The notes under the pieces: generated by a model
Databases searched by the model: none
Seen by the model: only the letters and a program-made list of their open reading frames with translations
What the model was told of the DNA's origin: nothing
Source: Geovibrio thiophilus
GTDB lineage: Bacteria > Chrysiogenota > Deferribacteres > Deferribacterales > Geovibrionaceae
DNA length: 64,000 nucleotides
Assembly (NCBI RefSeq): GCF_004087915.1
Contig: NZ_CP035108.1
Span: 2,604,001 to 2,668,000, forward strand
Direction of reading: 5' to 3'
Shown here: positions 9,077-18,058 of the stretch, piece after piece
How the letters are laid out: every line of letters starts with the position of its first letter
How positions within the stretch are numbered: position 1 is the first letter of the stretch
Position numbers and translations under genes: made by a program

Positions 9077-9484
9077 TTATTCATTAAGCATGAAATAAAC
9101 CGCGCCCGTTTTGCCCAGCTTGCCGATATTCGGCAGAAACATAGCCGTGTCTCCCTCGCCGTAAGGGTATTCTCTGTATGAGACCTTCACTTTTTCCGTG
9201 CCCTGAGGGATAACCAGCCTGTATTCCCTGACGTCCCCGGGTTCCAGAGCAAGACCCACGCTGGTGAAGGAGCCCACGACATCCTGACCTTTTACATATT
9301 CAGCGCTTATCTGAAGTCTGGAAACCTTTTCAAAGTAAGTGTTTTTCACAGAGAGAACGCCTTCCTCAAGCTTCAGCTCAAAGCCGCGAATATCGTAGAC
9401 AGAGCCCTGTTTAATAATCTCAGGATCCTTCGGGGCGCATGACATAAGCATTAAAAATACGGATAAAAGTATTAAATTTTTCAT
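9077..9484 (-). CDS. Small predicted lipoprotein of unknown function
   Basis: A 135-residue exported protein with a signal peptide and lipobox LMLMSC, giving a lipidated Cys16. The mature part looks all-beta (alternating strands such as FELKLEEGVLSVKNTYF), resembling FxLYD/DUF-type immunoglobulin-like domains with a proline-glycine rich tail, but no family is assigned with confidence. It is transcribed alone, divergently from the SulP gene, towards glnK. Confidence 0.8.
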   Translation of the reverse strand: MKNLILLSVFLMLMSCAPKDPEIIKQGSVYDIRGFELKLEEGVLSVKNTYFEKVSRLQISAEYVKGQDVVGSFTSVGLALEPGDVREYRLVIPQGTEKVKVSYREYPYGEGDTAMFLPNIGKLGKTGAVYFMLNE

Positions 9485-9611
9485 AAGAATAAAATAATAC
9501 CTTTGCTGTCTTTTTCAATAGGTGTTTTGAGATTATACTCTTTAAGGATATTGCAGTTTTAAATAATGAGGAGTATGCTTCTCAACTTATAATATAACTT
9601 CAGGTGCAGGT

Positions 9612-11279
9612 ATGGACAGGACATCACTAAAACCCAGTCTGCTCACCGAACTTAAAAAAGGTTACGGCGCAGAAACACTGAGACGGGACTTATTCTCCGG
9701 ACTCACTGTAGGCATCGTTGCGATCCCCCTTGCCATGGCGTTTGCAATCGCCAGCGGAACCACGCCCGATAAAGGGCTCTTTACCGCAGTTATCGCAGGT
9801 TTTTTCATCTCACTCCTAGGGGGCAGCCGCTACCAGATAGGCGGACCCACCGGAGCGTTTGTCATTATTATATATGCCGTGATAGAGAAGCACGGCTACG
9901 ACGGACTCGTACTCGCTACTGTGATAGCGGGGATACTCCTTATTATACTTGGACTTATCAGAGTCGGCTCGTATATTAAGTTTATCCCTTATCCCGTCAC
10001 CACAGGCTTTACCGCGGGCATAGCCCTTGTAATCTTTTCCACTCAGGTTAAGGACTTCTTCGGGCTTTCCATTGAGAAACTGCCTCCGGAATTTCATGAG
10101 AAATGGATGGAGTATTTCTTCAGCTTCCATACGCTCAATCCTGCGGCGACGGGTGTCGGGATAGCCACAGTGGCAATAATCGTCTCTGTGCGCAGGTTCG
10201 CGCCGAAGATTCCCGCCCATGTCGCGGCGATCTTCACTCTTACCGCGGCAGCGTGGATATTCGGCATCCCCGCGGAAACAGTGGGCGACCGCTTCGGCGC
10301 ACTTCCCACAAGCTTTCCCATGCCTCAGATACCCTCATGGAGCATAGAAAAAATTCGCGCCGTGTTCCCCGATGCCATAACAATAGCCCTGCTCGCCGGA
10401 ATAGAGTCACTCCTTTCCGCAGTGGTGGCGGACGGTATGACAGGGAGCAGGCACAGGTCAAACACAGAGCTTGTCGCGCAGGGCACGGCAAACATCATGT
10501 CCGCCTTCTTCGGCGGCATGCCGGCAACGGGAGCCATAGCCAGAACGGCGACAAACATAAAAACAGGAGCGAGAACTCCTGTATCAGGCATTATTCACGC
10601 ATTTACAGTCCTGATTTTTGTCCTGTTTCTCTCTGACGTTGCCGAAAAAATTCCTCTTGCCGCCCTCTCCGGCGTGCTGTTTGTGGTTGCGTGGGATATG
10701 AGCGAACTTAAGAGCTTCCGCAGGCTGCTCAATGCTCCCAAAAGCGACAGCGGCGTGCTTGTGCTCACATTCCTCCTCACTGTGCTGGTTGATCTGACAG
10801 TCGCCGTTCAGGTCGGCGTTGTTCTTGCCGCACTCCTTTTCATGAAGCGCATGAGCGATGTTACCCATGTGGATTACCTCACGGGCAACGGAGGAAATGA
10901 GGACAAATACGATCCCGACAGAATTTCTCTTTATAATGTTCCCGACGGTGTTGAGATATACGAGATAGACGGTCCCTTCTTCTTCGGCGTGGCGGACAGG
11001 CTGGCGGGGATGCTCGCCTACCTCCAGAAATCTCCGAAAGTATTTATATTAAGGATGCGCAAGGTTCCCGCTATAGACGCAACCGGCATACACGCACTTG
11101 AGGAATTTCATCACAAGTGCATGAATCACAATGTGCCTCTCGTGCTTTCCGGTGTTCAGGAGCAGCCTCACAAGGCTCTGAGAAAATTCGGCTTTCTGAA
11201 TGAAATAGGCGAGAAGAACGTCACTGACCATATCTCCAAGGCTCTCATCAGAGCCGAAGAGATCATGAGTAAAGAATAG
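9612..11279 (+). CDS. SulP family anion transporter with STAS domain
   Basis: A 555-residue inner-membrane transporter: about 11-12 hydrophobic segments (residues 25-410) with the SulP signature region GGSRYQIGGPTGAFV, then a cytoplasmic STAS domain (about 430-545) with the conserved DATGIHALEEF segment where anti-sigma-antagonist-like regulation occurs. Members carry sulfate, bicarbonate or dicarboxylates, and the substrate cannot be read from the sequence. It is monocistronic, divergent from the lipoprotein gene, and followed by a hairpin rather than a canonical terminator. Confidence 0.93.
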   Translation: MDRTSLKPSLLTELKKGYGAETLRRDLFSGLTVGIVAIPLAMAFAIASGTTPDKGLFTAVIAGFFISLLGGSRYQIGGPTGAFVIIIYAVIEKHGYDGLVLATVIAGILLIILGLIRVGSYIKFIPYPVTTGFTAGIALVIFSTQVKDFFGLSIEKLPPEFHEKWMEYFFSFHTLNPAATGVGIATVAIIVSVRRFAPKIPAHVAAIFTLTAAAWIFGIPAETVGDRFGALPTSFPMPQIPSWSIEKIRAVFPDAITIALLAGIESLLSAVVADGMTGSRHRSNTELVAQGTANIMSAFFGGMPATGAIARTATNIKTGARTPVSGIIHAFTVLIFVLFLSDVAEKIPLAALSGVLFVVAWDMSELKSFRRLLNAPKSDSGVLVLTFLLTVLVDLTVAVQVGVVLAALLFMKRMSDVTHVDYLTGNGGNEDKYDPDRISLYNVPDGVEIYEIDGPFFFGVADRLAGMLAYLQKSPKVFILRMRKVPAIDATGIHALEEFHHKCMNHNVPLVLSGVQEQPHKALRKFGFLNEIGEKNVTDHISKALIRAEEIMSKE

Positions 11280-11292
11280 AGCGCCTCAAAAT

Positions 11293-11335
11293 AACCGCAA
11301 ATGCCGCTCTGAGAAGGGCGGCATAAAAAGCGGTT
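11293..11335. other. Nested hairpin overlapping the ffh -35 box
   Basis: An inner 10-bp stem (11301-11310 with 11315-11324, one G-T pair) is closed by a GAGA tetraloop, inside an outer stem AACCGC/GCGGTT (11293-11298 and 11330-11335). No T-run follows, so it is not a standard terminator, although it may stop sulP transcripts in another way. The outer arm runs into the TTGACA -35 box of the ffh promoter. Confidence 0.6.
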
Positions 11336-11362
11336 GACAGACCCGCCCCTTTCACATATAAA
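11334..11362 (+). promoter_or_regulatory. Strong sigma-70-type promoter of the ffh operon
   Basis: TTGACA (11334-11339), 17 bases, TATAAA (11357-11362): a near-consensus promoter. It would give a leader of about 65 bases before ffh, containing small GC hairpins (TCCCG/CGGGA near 11370-11387). A strong promoter suits a gene set for SRP and ribosomes. Confidence 0.8.
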
Positions 11363-11436
11363 TTTTAGTTCCCGCATCCACACGGGAAAGGTGCGTATTT
11401 TTGCGCCCTAAAGTGTCAGGAAGGTAAAAACGGACA

Positions 11437-12786
11437 ATGTTCAACACTTTGAATGAGAAACTCACCGCTGTATTTAAGGGTATGCGCAAGCAGATTCGCA
11501 TATCTGAGGAGAACATTCAGGATGCCCTGAAACAGGTGCGCATCGCTCTTCTGGAAGCGGATGTCAACTTCAAAGTAGTGAAACGGTTCATAGAAAATGT
11601 TCGCGAAAAAGCCCTCGGTGAAGCGGTTCTCAAAAGCCTCACACCCGATCAGGTTTTCATAAAGATAGTCCATGACGAGCTTGTTAATGTTCTCGGCGGC
11701 GACGATGCCGCCGCCAAAATAAACCTCAACTCTAAACCGCCCACAATTATTATGATGGCGGGTCTTCAGGGTGCGGGTAAAACAACCACCTCAGGCAAGC
11801 TGGCAAGGTTCTTCATGAAAAGCGGCAAGTCTGTTCTTCTTGTCGCTGCGGATGTTTACAGACCGGCTGCGATCGATCAGCTTGAGATTCTCGGCAGGCA
11901 GATCAAGGCTGATGTCTACACGGACAGAAGCACTAAGGACGTGGTGAAAATCGCCTCGGACGCCCTCGCCTACGCGAAAAAAACAGCAAAAGATCTTATG
12001 ATTATAGACACCGCAGGTCGTCTCCATATTGATGAAACGCTCATGGACGAGCTTGTGCGTACCAAAGACGCTGTTAATCCAGATGAAATCCTTTTCGTAG
12101 CAGATGCTATGACCGGACAGGACGCTGTGACTGTCGCCAAGACCTTTAATGACAAGCTGAACGCCACAGGCATCATCCTCACCAAAATGGACGGGGACGC
12201 AAGAGGCGGCGCGGCGCTCTCTATCAAGGAAGTTACGGGCAAACCCCTTAAATTCATAGCCATAGGCGAAAAACTGGAAGACTTTGAACAGTTCTATCCG
12301 GACAGAATGGCATCCAGAATCCTCGGCATGGGCGACATTGTCTCCCTTGTTGAAAGAGCTCAGGACGCCATAGACCCTGATGAGGCGGACGACCTCGCCA
12401 GCAAGATCCAGAAGAAAGGTATGGATTTTGAAGATATGCTGAAGCAGTTTAAGATGATAAAACGTATGGGCTCCCTCGAAAGCATTATGCGGCTCATACC
12501 CGGACTCTCGGCTGCGGGTCCGATGAACGTGGACGACAGGCAGATTAAACGCATAGAGGCTATCATCCAGTCAATGACTCCTCATGAGCGCAAAAACGCG
12601 AAAATCCTCAACTCCAGCAGGAAAAAGCGCATAGCCAGAGGAAGCGGCTCGTCGGTGAACGAAATCAACAAACTCTGCACACAGCTTGAGCAGATGAACA
12701 AAATGATGAAGCGAATGAAACAAAAATTAGGCTCCGGCAAAGACCTGAGCAAAATGAATATGAAAGATATTTTTAAAAATATGTAA
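11437..12786 (+). CDS. ffh: Signal recognition particle protein Ffh (SRP54)
   Basis: A GTPase that, with 4.5S RNA, delivers membrane-protein nascent chains to FtsY. The 449-residue protein has the N domain (1-90), the G domain with G1 GLQGAGKTTTSGKLA (about 107-121), DTAGR and TKMDGDARGG motifs, and the Met-rich M domain (about 300-449) that binds signal peptides and SRP RNA. Its receptor ftsY is at 42291. No 4.5S RNA gene was recognised in this window. It heads the operon with rpsP 18 bases downstream. Confidence 0.98.
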   Translation: MFNTLNEKLTAVFKGMRKQIRISEENIQDALKQVRIALLEADVNFKVVKRFIENVREKALGEAVLKSLTPDQVFIKIVHDELVNVLGGDDAAAKINLNSKPPTIIMMAGLQGAGKTTTSGKLARFFMKSGKSVLLVAADVYRPAAIDQLEILGRQIKADVYTDRSTKDVVKIASDALAYAKKTAKDLMIIDTAGRLHIDETLMDELVRTKDAVNPDEILFVADAMTGQDAVTVAKTFNDKLNATGIILTKMDGDARGGAALSIKEVTGKPLKFIAIGEKLEDFEQFYPDRMASRILGMGDIVSLVERAQDAIDPDEADDLASKIQKKGMDFEDMLKQFKMIKRMGSLESIMRLIPGLSAAGPMNVDDRQIKRIEAIIQSMTPHERKNAKILNSSRKKRIARGSGSSVNEINKLCTQLEQMNKMMKRMKQKLGSGKDLSKMNMKDIFKNM

Positions 12787-12804
12787 ATCACGGAGGTACA
12801 TCTA

Positions 12805-13071
12805 GTGGCAACAAAGATCAGACTCATGAGAATGGGTCGCAAAAAAAGACCTTTCTACAGAATAGTGGTAGCAGACAGCAGAGAGAGAAGAGACGGAAAC
12901 TTCATCGAAATCCTTGGGTACTACAACCCCGTTACTGAGCCCGCGGAAGTTAAAATCGATGAGGAAAAGGCTCTCAAATGGCTTAAAGTTGGCGCAGTGC
13001 CCACAGACACCGCTAAAAATCTTCTTTCAAAAGAAGGTATTATAAAAAAATTCCACGAAACCGGTGCCTGA
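12805..13071 (+). CDS. rpsP: 30S ribosomal protein S16
   Basis: An 88-residue S16 protein with the family opening [20 protein letters not shown] and the LGYYNP segment. It starts at GTG 12805 with GGAGG upstream. It lies between ffh and khpA as in many bacteria, and helps assemble the 30S 5' domain. Confidence 0.97.
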   Translation: MATKIRLMRMGRKKRPFYRIVVADSRERRDGNFIEILGYYNPVTEPAEVKIDEEKALKWLKVGAVPTDTAKNLLSKEGIIKKFHETGA

Positions 13072-13099
13072 GTAAATTTATATCAGAAGAGGTGAAGCC

Positions 13100-13333
13100 G
13101 TGAAGGAACTTGTAGAATTCATCGTCAAATCGCTCGTGGACAAACCGGACGCCGTCAGAATCGAAGAAGTTGAAGGGGAAAAAGCTTCTATCATTGAACT
13201 TCGCGTGGACAACGGCGACCTCGGTAAGGTAATCGGAAAGCAGGGCAGAACCGCAAAAGCCATAAGAACTATCCTCAATGCCTCAGGCGTTAAGGCAGGC
13301 AAAAAAGTGGTTCTGGAAATCCTCGAAGATTAA
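13100..13333 (+). CDS. khpA: KH-domain RNA-binding protein KhpA
   Basis: A 77-residue single KH-domain protein with the [18 protein letters not shown] loop, the GxxG RNA-contact motif. Family members bind many RNAs, commonly with KhpB, and influence cell shape and translation. The start is GTG 13100 with AAGAGGTGAAG upstream. It sits in the standard place between rpsP and rimM and is followed by a terminator, so part of the operon transcription ends here. Confidence 0.93.
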   Translation: MKELVEFIVKSLVDKPDAVRIEEVEGEKASIIELRVDNGDLGKVIGKQGRTAKAIRTILNASGVKAGKKVVLEILED

Positions 13334-13407
13334 TACCGGAAACATCCTTGTATAGTCAGTCGGCGGGACTGATGATAAAAGGAATACGGCATTTGAACAA
13401 CAACGGT

Positions 13408-13442
13408 AATTCAGCCGGAGAAAACTCCGGCTGAATTTTTTC
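13408..13442 (+). terminator. Intrinsic terminator between khpA and rimM
   Basis: A perfect 13-bp stem AATTCAGCCGGAG (13408-13420) with CTCCGGCTGAATT (13425-13437), an AAAA loop and a T-run. It splits the usual ffh-to-rplS operon: ffh-rpsP-khpA would end here and rimM-trmD-rplS would need its own promoter or read-through. Confidence 0.93.
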
Positions 13443-13498
13443 CTTAAAAGCGGCTTCCTCTTTTGAAAACATAAGTCTTTTATATTCCAAGGTTAAAA

Positions 13499-14011
13499 AT
13501 GAATTTTATCAGAGTCGGGTTTATAACCGGTTCGCACGGACTGGACGGAACAGTTAAGATAGCTCCCAACACGGATAATCCGCAGATTTACGCGGATATG
13601 GAATATCTTATGACCGCCAAAAGCGGAACAGTCAAAGGCTCATACGAAATAACATCCGTACATGAGCACGGCAGCGCCATACTCATGCAGCTCAAGGGCG
13701 TGGACACAAAGGAAAAAGCCCAAGCTCTCAAAGGGCTTGAGGTTGTTATACCGGAGAACGTCCTGCCCGAAGAGGGTGAAGGCGATATATACTGGCACAA
13801 AATCGACAACGCCGAAGTTGTTGATGAAAATGGAATTTATATCGGAAGACTCACAGATTACCTAGAAACCGGAAGCAACGATGTTTTCGTAATCACCGAA
13901 GGCGGCAAAAGCTGGATGATTTCAAACAACGAGCATCATGTGCTTAAAATAGATACAGCAAACAGACGGATCACCGTCGACAGAGCGGGACTTGTAAGTG
14001 AAGATATATAA
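13499..14011 (+). CDS. rimM: Ribosome maturation factor RimM
   Basis: Assists 30S head assembly by binding S19. The 170-residue protein has the N-terminal beta-barrel with [16 protein letters not shown], then a PRC-barrel C-terminal half (about 95-165, [17 protein letters not shown] followed by [14 protein letters not shown]). It overlaps trmD by 14 bases. It follows the terminator at 13408-13442; a clear promoter could not be assigned in the 57 bases between. Confidence 0.95.
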   Translation: MNFIRVGFITGSHGLDGTVKIAPNTDNPQIYADMEYLMTAKSGTVKGSYEITSVHEHGSAILMQLKGVDTKEKAQALKGLEVVIPENVLPEEGEGDIYWHKIDNAEVVDENGIYIGRLTDYLETGSNDVFVITEGGKSWMISNNEHHVLKIDTANRRITVDRAGLVSEDI

Positions 14012-15302
14012 CATCCTCACAATCTTCCCGAAAATGTTTGAGTCCGCCCTCTCCTTCGGAGTCGTCTCCAAGGCGGCGGACAAGGGCATTCTTGAAATAA
14101 ACCCTGTAGACATAAGAGAATGCGCCTACGACAGGCACCGTTCCACTGACGACTGTCAGTACGGCGGCGGACACGGGCTTGTTATGAAAGCCGAGCCGGT
14201 TGTGGAATCTGTCAGAGCTGTTAAGGCAAATGACCCTTCCACACGTGTGATCATGCTTGACCCGAGAGGAAAAACCTTCAGCCAGAAGGATGCGGAAAGG
14301 CTTCTGGAATATGAAAGCCTCACCTTCATCTGCGGCAGATACGAAGGCGTGGATGAAAGAATCTACGATCTCGTCGTGGACGAATCTATCTCTCTCGGAG
14401 ATTTCATACTCACAGGCGGAGAGCTTGCGGCTATAACGATAATAGATGCAGTCGCGAGACTTATCCCGGGCGTTCTGGGTGATGAAAACTCTCCCGTTGA
14501 AGACTCCTACTCCACAGGTCTGCTGGAATATCCGCACTATACAAGACCCGCTGAATACGAAGGTCTCAGCGTGCCGGAAGTGCTTACTAACGGTCACCAC
14601 GCTGAGATAGACCGCTGGAGAAGAGAGCAGTCACTCAGACTCACCTTTGAAAGAAGACCGGATCTTCTTCGTGAAGCCCCGCTGAATGATCATGACAGAG
14701 CTTTTTTACGCAAACTAACACTTGACAAAATAAAATCCAGAAGGTTATATGTAGCTCTTCTTCATTATCCTATGAAAGATAAGGAGAAGGATGTCGTCGC
14801 CACATCCATCACAAATATGGATCTGCACGACATCTCCAGAAGCTGCACCACCTACGGTGTCAGAAAATACTTTGTAGTCACCCCCCTTTCAGCTCAGCGT
14901 GAAATCGCAGGCAGGGTCATAGACCACTGGCTGGAGGGCTACGGCGCGACTTACAACGCAAACAGAAAGCAGGCTTTCATGGGCACAGCCCTAAAGGAAA
15001 GCCTGATGGAAGTTTTGGAAGAAATCGAGCGTGTGGAAGGGCAACGACCCCGCATTGTTGCCACTACCGCACGAACCGATAGAGCCAATATAAGCTATCC
15101 GCAATTGGCGGAAGCCACCCTCAACCAACCATGCCTTCTCATGTTCGGTACAGGATGGGGCTTCACGGAAGATATTTTCCGCATGGCGGATAATATACTC
15201 CAGCCTATTGACGGCACAGGTGAGTTTAATCACCTTTCCGTGCGGAGCGCTGTGGCAATAATACTGGACAGATTGAACAGGAACTCAGGAGGTCTGTTGT
15301 GA
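13998..15302 (+). CDS. trmD: tRNA (guanine-37-N1)-methyltransferase TrmD fused to a second SPOUT methyltransferase
   Basis: A single 434-codon frame. Residues 1 to about 247 are a complete TrmD, with the knot segment [13 protein letters not shown] and the [18 protein letters not shown] region; it methylates G37 of tRNAs. Residues about 248-430 match the separate SPOUT family that normally follows trmD as its own gene (RNA methyltransferase, Methyltrn_RNA_4 type), with [24 protein letters not shown]-like and LMFGTGWG motifs. No stop or frameshift separates them. The start is GTG 13998 inside rimM, and the end overlaps rplS by 4 bases. Confidence 0.93.
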   Translation: MKIYNILTIFPKMFESALSFGVVSKAADKGILEINPVDIRECAYDRHRSTDDCQYGGGHGLVMKAEPVVESVRAVKANDPSTRVIMLDPRGKTFSQKDAERLLEYESLTFICGRYEGVDERIYDLVVDESISLGDFILTGGELAAITIIDAVARLIPGVLGDENSPVEDSYSTGLLEYPHYTRPAEYEGLSVPEVLTNGHHAEIDRWRREQSLRLTFERRPDLLREAPLNDHDRAFLRKLTLDKIKSRRLYVALLHYPMKDKEKDVVATSITNMDLHDISRSCTTYGVRKYFVVTPLSAQREIAGRVIDHWLEGYGATYNANRKQAFMGTALKESLMEVLEEIERVEGQRPRIVATTARTDRANISYPQLAEATLNQPCLLMFGTGWGFTEDIFRMADNILQPIDGTGEFNHLSVRSAVAIILDRLNRNSGGLL

Positions 15303-15655
15303 AGAACAAACTGATCGCGTCAATCGAAGCTGAACAGATGAAAAAGGAACTTCCTTCTTTCCGTGCCGGCGATACTGTGAAGGTTAACTTCAGAATCGTG
15401 GAAGGAAACAAGGAACGTGTTCAGCCTTACGAAGGACTTGTAATAAGAATCCACAGAAACGGCGCTTCATCCACTTTCACAGTCAGAAAGATGGTGGGCG
15501 ACATAGGTGTGGAAAGGATTTTCCCTTTCTACTCACCCAGAATCGAAAGCGTTGAGGTTAAACGTGCAGGTAAAGTAAGACAGGCTCGTCTCTACTACAT
15601 GAGAAACCTCAAGGGCAAAGCTGCGAGAATCAAAGAACGCAGGAAAGGCTTCTAA
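15299..15655 (+). CDS. rplS: 50S ribosomal protein L19
   Basis: A 118-residue L19 with [16 protein letters not shown] near the start and the C-terminal [20 protein letters not shown] signature. The start is GTG 15299, overlapping the trmD stop as GTGA, with AGGAGGT upstream. L19 lies at the 30S-50S interface. Confidence 0.97.
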   Translation: MKNKLIASIEAEQMKKELPSFRAGDTVKVNFRIVEGNKERVQPYEGLVIRIHRNGASSTFTVRKMVGDIGVERIFPFYSPRIESVEVKRAGKVRQARLYYMRNLKGKAARIKERRKGF

Positions 15656-15692
15656 GCTCCGGCTTGGAAGAAATTAACGAATTTCCGCAAAT

Positions 15693-15718
15693 GCCCGCGA
15701 TTCTTTTGAGCTGCGGGC
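15693..15718 (+). promoter_or_regulatory. Hairpin in the rplM leader
   Basis: GCCCGC (15693-15698) pairs with GCGGGC (15713-15718) around a 14-base loop, 24 bases before the rplM start and after the rplS stop. No T-run follows. It may be a ribosomal-protein leader for L13/S9 autoregulation or a simple processing hairpin; the sequence does not decide. Confidence 0.45.
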
Positions 15719-15742
15719 GGCTGTAATAAAGAGGATGTAAAA

Positions 15743-16171
15743 ATGAAGAGCTATTGGGCAAAACCTGATGACCTCGAAAAAAAGTGGTTCCTTGTGGATG
15801 CTGACGGACTCGTTCTCGGCAGGCTCGCAAGTAATATAGCCATGATCCTTATGGGGAAAAATAAACCCCAGTACACTCCCACTATAGACACGGGAGACTT
15901 CATTGTTGTCATTAACGCCGAGAAATTCGCAGTTTCAGGCGATAAAATGGTCAGCAAAAAATACTACAGACACTCAGGCTACATCGGCGGTCTTAAAGAA
16001 AGAAGACTTGAAGAAATGCTTGATAAAAAGCCTGAGGACGTTATCAGACTTGCCGTTAAACGTATGCTTCCCAAAACTAAGCTCGGCAGCGCCATGCTTA
16101 AGAAGCTTAAAATCTACAGCGGCGAAGCTCACCCCCATGAGGCTCAAACGCCTGAAAAATTAGAGCTTTAG
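15743..16171 (+). CDS. rplM: 50S ribosomal protein L13
   Basis: A 142-residue L13 with [16 protein letters not shown] near residue 14, [16 protein letters not shown] and the C-terminal [26 protein letters not shown] segment. It has a GAGGATG ribosome-binding site. It is followed by rpsI after 10 bases, the standard L13-S9 pair. Confidence 0.97.
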   Translation: MKSYWAKPDDLEKKWFLVDADGLVLGRLASNIAMILMGKNKPQYTPTIDTGDFIVVINAEKFAVSGDKMVSKKYYRHSGYIGGLKERRLEEMLDKKPEDVIRLAVKRMLPKTKLGSAMLKKLKIYSGEAHPHEAQTPEKLEL

Positions 16172-16181
16172 GAGGCAGTTC

Positions 16182-16571
16182 ATGGCTGGATACAACTACG
16201 GAACCGGTAGAAGAAAAACCTCTATCGCAAGAGTTTTCATAAAACCCGGAAACGGTGCTGTTACTATCAACGGAAAAGAACCCTCAGCTTATTTCCAGAG
16301 GGAGTCACTGATTCAGATCAGCCTTCAGCCCCTTGCAAAACTGAATGTTGAAAAGAAGTTTGACATTCTTGTTACTGTAAAAGGCGGCGGTAAAGGCGGT
16401 CAGGCAGGAGCTATCAGACACGGTCTCGCAAGAGCCCTCACTGAATTTGATGCCGAATTCAGAGCTCCCCTCAAAAAAGAAGGCTTCCTCACAAGGGATG
16501 CAAGAGCCGTGGAAAGAAAGAAACCCGGTCTTCCCAAAGCAAGGAAAAGCCCTCAGTTCTCCAAACGTTAA
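16182..16571 (+). CDS. rpsI: 30S ribosomal protein S9
   Basis: A 129-residue S9 with [17 protein letters not shown] at the start, [19 protein letters not shown] in the middle and the basic tail [17 protein letters not shown], which reaches the ribosomal P site. It is the last gene of the cluster and is followed by a terminator. Confidence 0.97.
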   Translation: MAGYNYGTGRRKTSIARVFIKPGNGAVTINGKEPSAYFQRESLIQISLQPLAKLNVEKKFDILVTVKGGGKGGQAGAIRHGLARALTEFDAEFRAPLKKEGFLTRDARAVERKKPGLPKARKSPQFSKR

Positions 16572-16594
16572 TCACTGCCAAAAAAAACACTCAG

Positions 16595-16622
16595 AAGGAG
16601 CCGGAAACGGCTCCTTTTTTTT
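16595..16622 (+). terminator. Intrinsic terminator after rpsI
   Basis: AAGGAGCCG (16595-16603) pairs with CGGCTCCTT (16608-16616) around a GAAA tetraloop, followed by T7. Confidence 0.95.
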
Positions 16623-16725
16623 GTGATAGTTCAGAAAAATGAATATCTATGTTGTTTTGCTTCACCCGCAGCAACTCCATTGTCGGAGCTGCAAGGTTTC
16701 CCGTGTCATCGCGAACTATTTAATA

Positions 16726-17270
16726 ACATGAAACTGCACATCCTATCAGTTTCATGTACACGCTCGCGGCGGGATAAACCCGCCTTCGCTTCGCACGGCG
16801 CAACTCCATCCTTGGAGTTGTATACGTCAGTTTTAATAACATGAAACTATACATCCTGTCAGTTTCATGTACACGCTCGCGGCGGGATAAGCCCGCCTTC
16901 GCTTCGTACGGCGCAACTCCATCCTTGGAGTTGTATACGTCAGTTTTAATAACATGAAACTATACATCCTGTCAGTTTCATGTACACGCTCGCGGCGGGA
17001 TAAACCCGCCTTCGCTTCGCACGGCGGAACCCCATCCTTGGAGTTGTATACGTCAGTTTTAATAACATGAAACTGCACATCCTGTCAGTTTCATGTACAC
17101 GCTCGCGGCGGGATAAACCCGCCTTCGCTTCGCACGGCGCAACTCCATCCTTGGAGTTGTATACGTCAGTTTTAATAACATGAAACTGTACATCCTGTCA
17201 GTTTCATGTACACGCTCGCGGCGGGATAAACCCGCCTTCGCTTCGCACGGCGCAACCCCATCCTTGGGAA
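16726..17270 (+). repeat. Tandem array: five copies of a 113-bp structured repeat
   Basis: Equivalent ATG-AAACT positions recur at 16728, 16841, 16954, 17067 and 17180, exactly 113 bases apart; the fifth copy breaks off near 17270. A degenerate part-copy precedes the first (about 16670-16700). Each unit holds three hairpins: ATGAAACTG/CAGTTTCAT, a GCGGG-ATAAA-CCCGC stem-loop, and CAACTCC/GGAGTTG. Copies differ by a few substitutions only. Open frames on the minus strand through the array are artefacts, because 113 is not a multiple of three. Relatives occur at 50757, 63136 and 63291. Confidence 0.95.
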
Positions 17271-17647
17271 GCCGAAGGATCTCACAATTATCCAGCGGCA
17301 TGATGGACGCATATTAAAAAAAATATTGATTAACCGGCGGAGAAACAGCCGCACATTTTCAAGTCTGTTTCAACAGACAAAAATAATCAGCTTTCTGATT
17401 ACGTTTATCAATATCCAGACAGACACGGATCCCTGCGGATGCTAAGGAAATATTGGATTTACGTTATTTGAACGCCTGAAAGTATGTAATAATTTTTGTC
17501 GAGTTTTCAACAATCCTTATGTGGAAAGCGTGTGGAAAAAAAAGTCTCAACATTACAATAAGTTCTGCTTAACATAACTTAACATGCGTTTTTTCCACAT
17601 GTTATCCGTAACTTATAACATATTCAATATTACTGCGGGGTTTCCCG

Positions 17648-17682
17648 TGTCAAGCTTTTTTTTCTCCACAGATTTGTGGAAT
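17648..17682 (+). repeat. 35-bp direct repeat, copy 1 (TCCACA/TGTGGA palindrome)
   Basis: Identical over 35 bases to 18024-18058. It holds TGTCAAGC, T8, then TCCACAGATTTGTGGA, an inverted pair of DnaA-box-like cores. Confidence 0.9.
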
Positions 17683-18023
17683 CTGTATTGAAAATTATGT
17701 ATGATAAATGTAAAAACCCCTTCAAATCTGGCGTTGAGCTTAAGTGACTCATTTTTAGGCAATCAAAATACGCAAAAAAATAATTACCCTTGTCCTCTAA
17801 TATTGAGATATTAGAATTATGCGATATTATTAGGTTTTCTAATGATACAATTTTTCATTTAGTTGCATTTCTTTAATGTGTAATTTACCGCTGAACGATG
17901 TTGAAACTATGTTGATAATTTTCAGTCCAAAATGCCCTGTATACAGCGATCACAGAATATATCAGATTATATCCTATTGTATCAGCCACATACAATGAGG
18001 GCTGATTATCAGGGGGTTTAGCA

Positions 18024-18058
18024 TGTCAAGCTTTTTTTTCTCCACAGATTTGTGGAAT
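18024..18058 (+). repeat. 35-bp direct repeat, copy 2 (TCCACA/TGTGGA palindrome)
   Basis: Exact second copy of 17648-17682 in the same orientation, 376 bases away. Confidence 0.9.

Noticed and set aside
11280-11436. 4.5S RNA gene next to ffh
   Set aside because: The conserved domain IV loop sequence is absent; only a promoter and small hairpins are seen.
14700-14780. Sequencing frameshift joining trmD to the next gene
   Set aside because: Both domains are in one frame with normal codon use and no truncated motif at the junction, so a genuine fusion is more likely.
16726-17270. CRISPR array
   Set aside because: The entire 113-bp unit is repeated, with no unique spacers and no cas genes.
16833-17354. 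Several minus-strand open frames of 60-81 codons with repeated C-terminal sequence
   Set aside because: They lie entirely in the 113-bp repeat array; the period is not a multiple of three and there is no ribosome-binding site.
17550-17585. A dif-like XerC/XerD site (GCTTAACATAA ... ATGCG)
   Set aside because: The left half resembles the XerD-type arm, but the spacing to the right half is two bases short and the right arm is poor.
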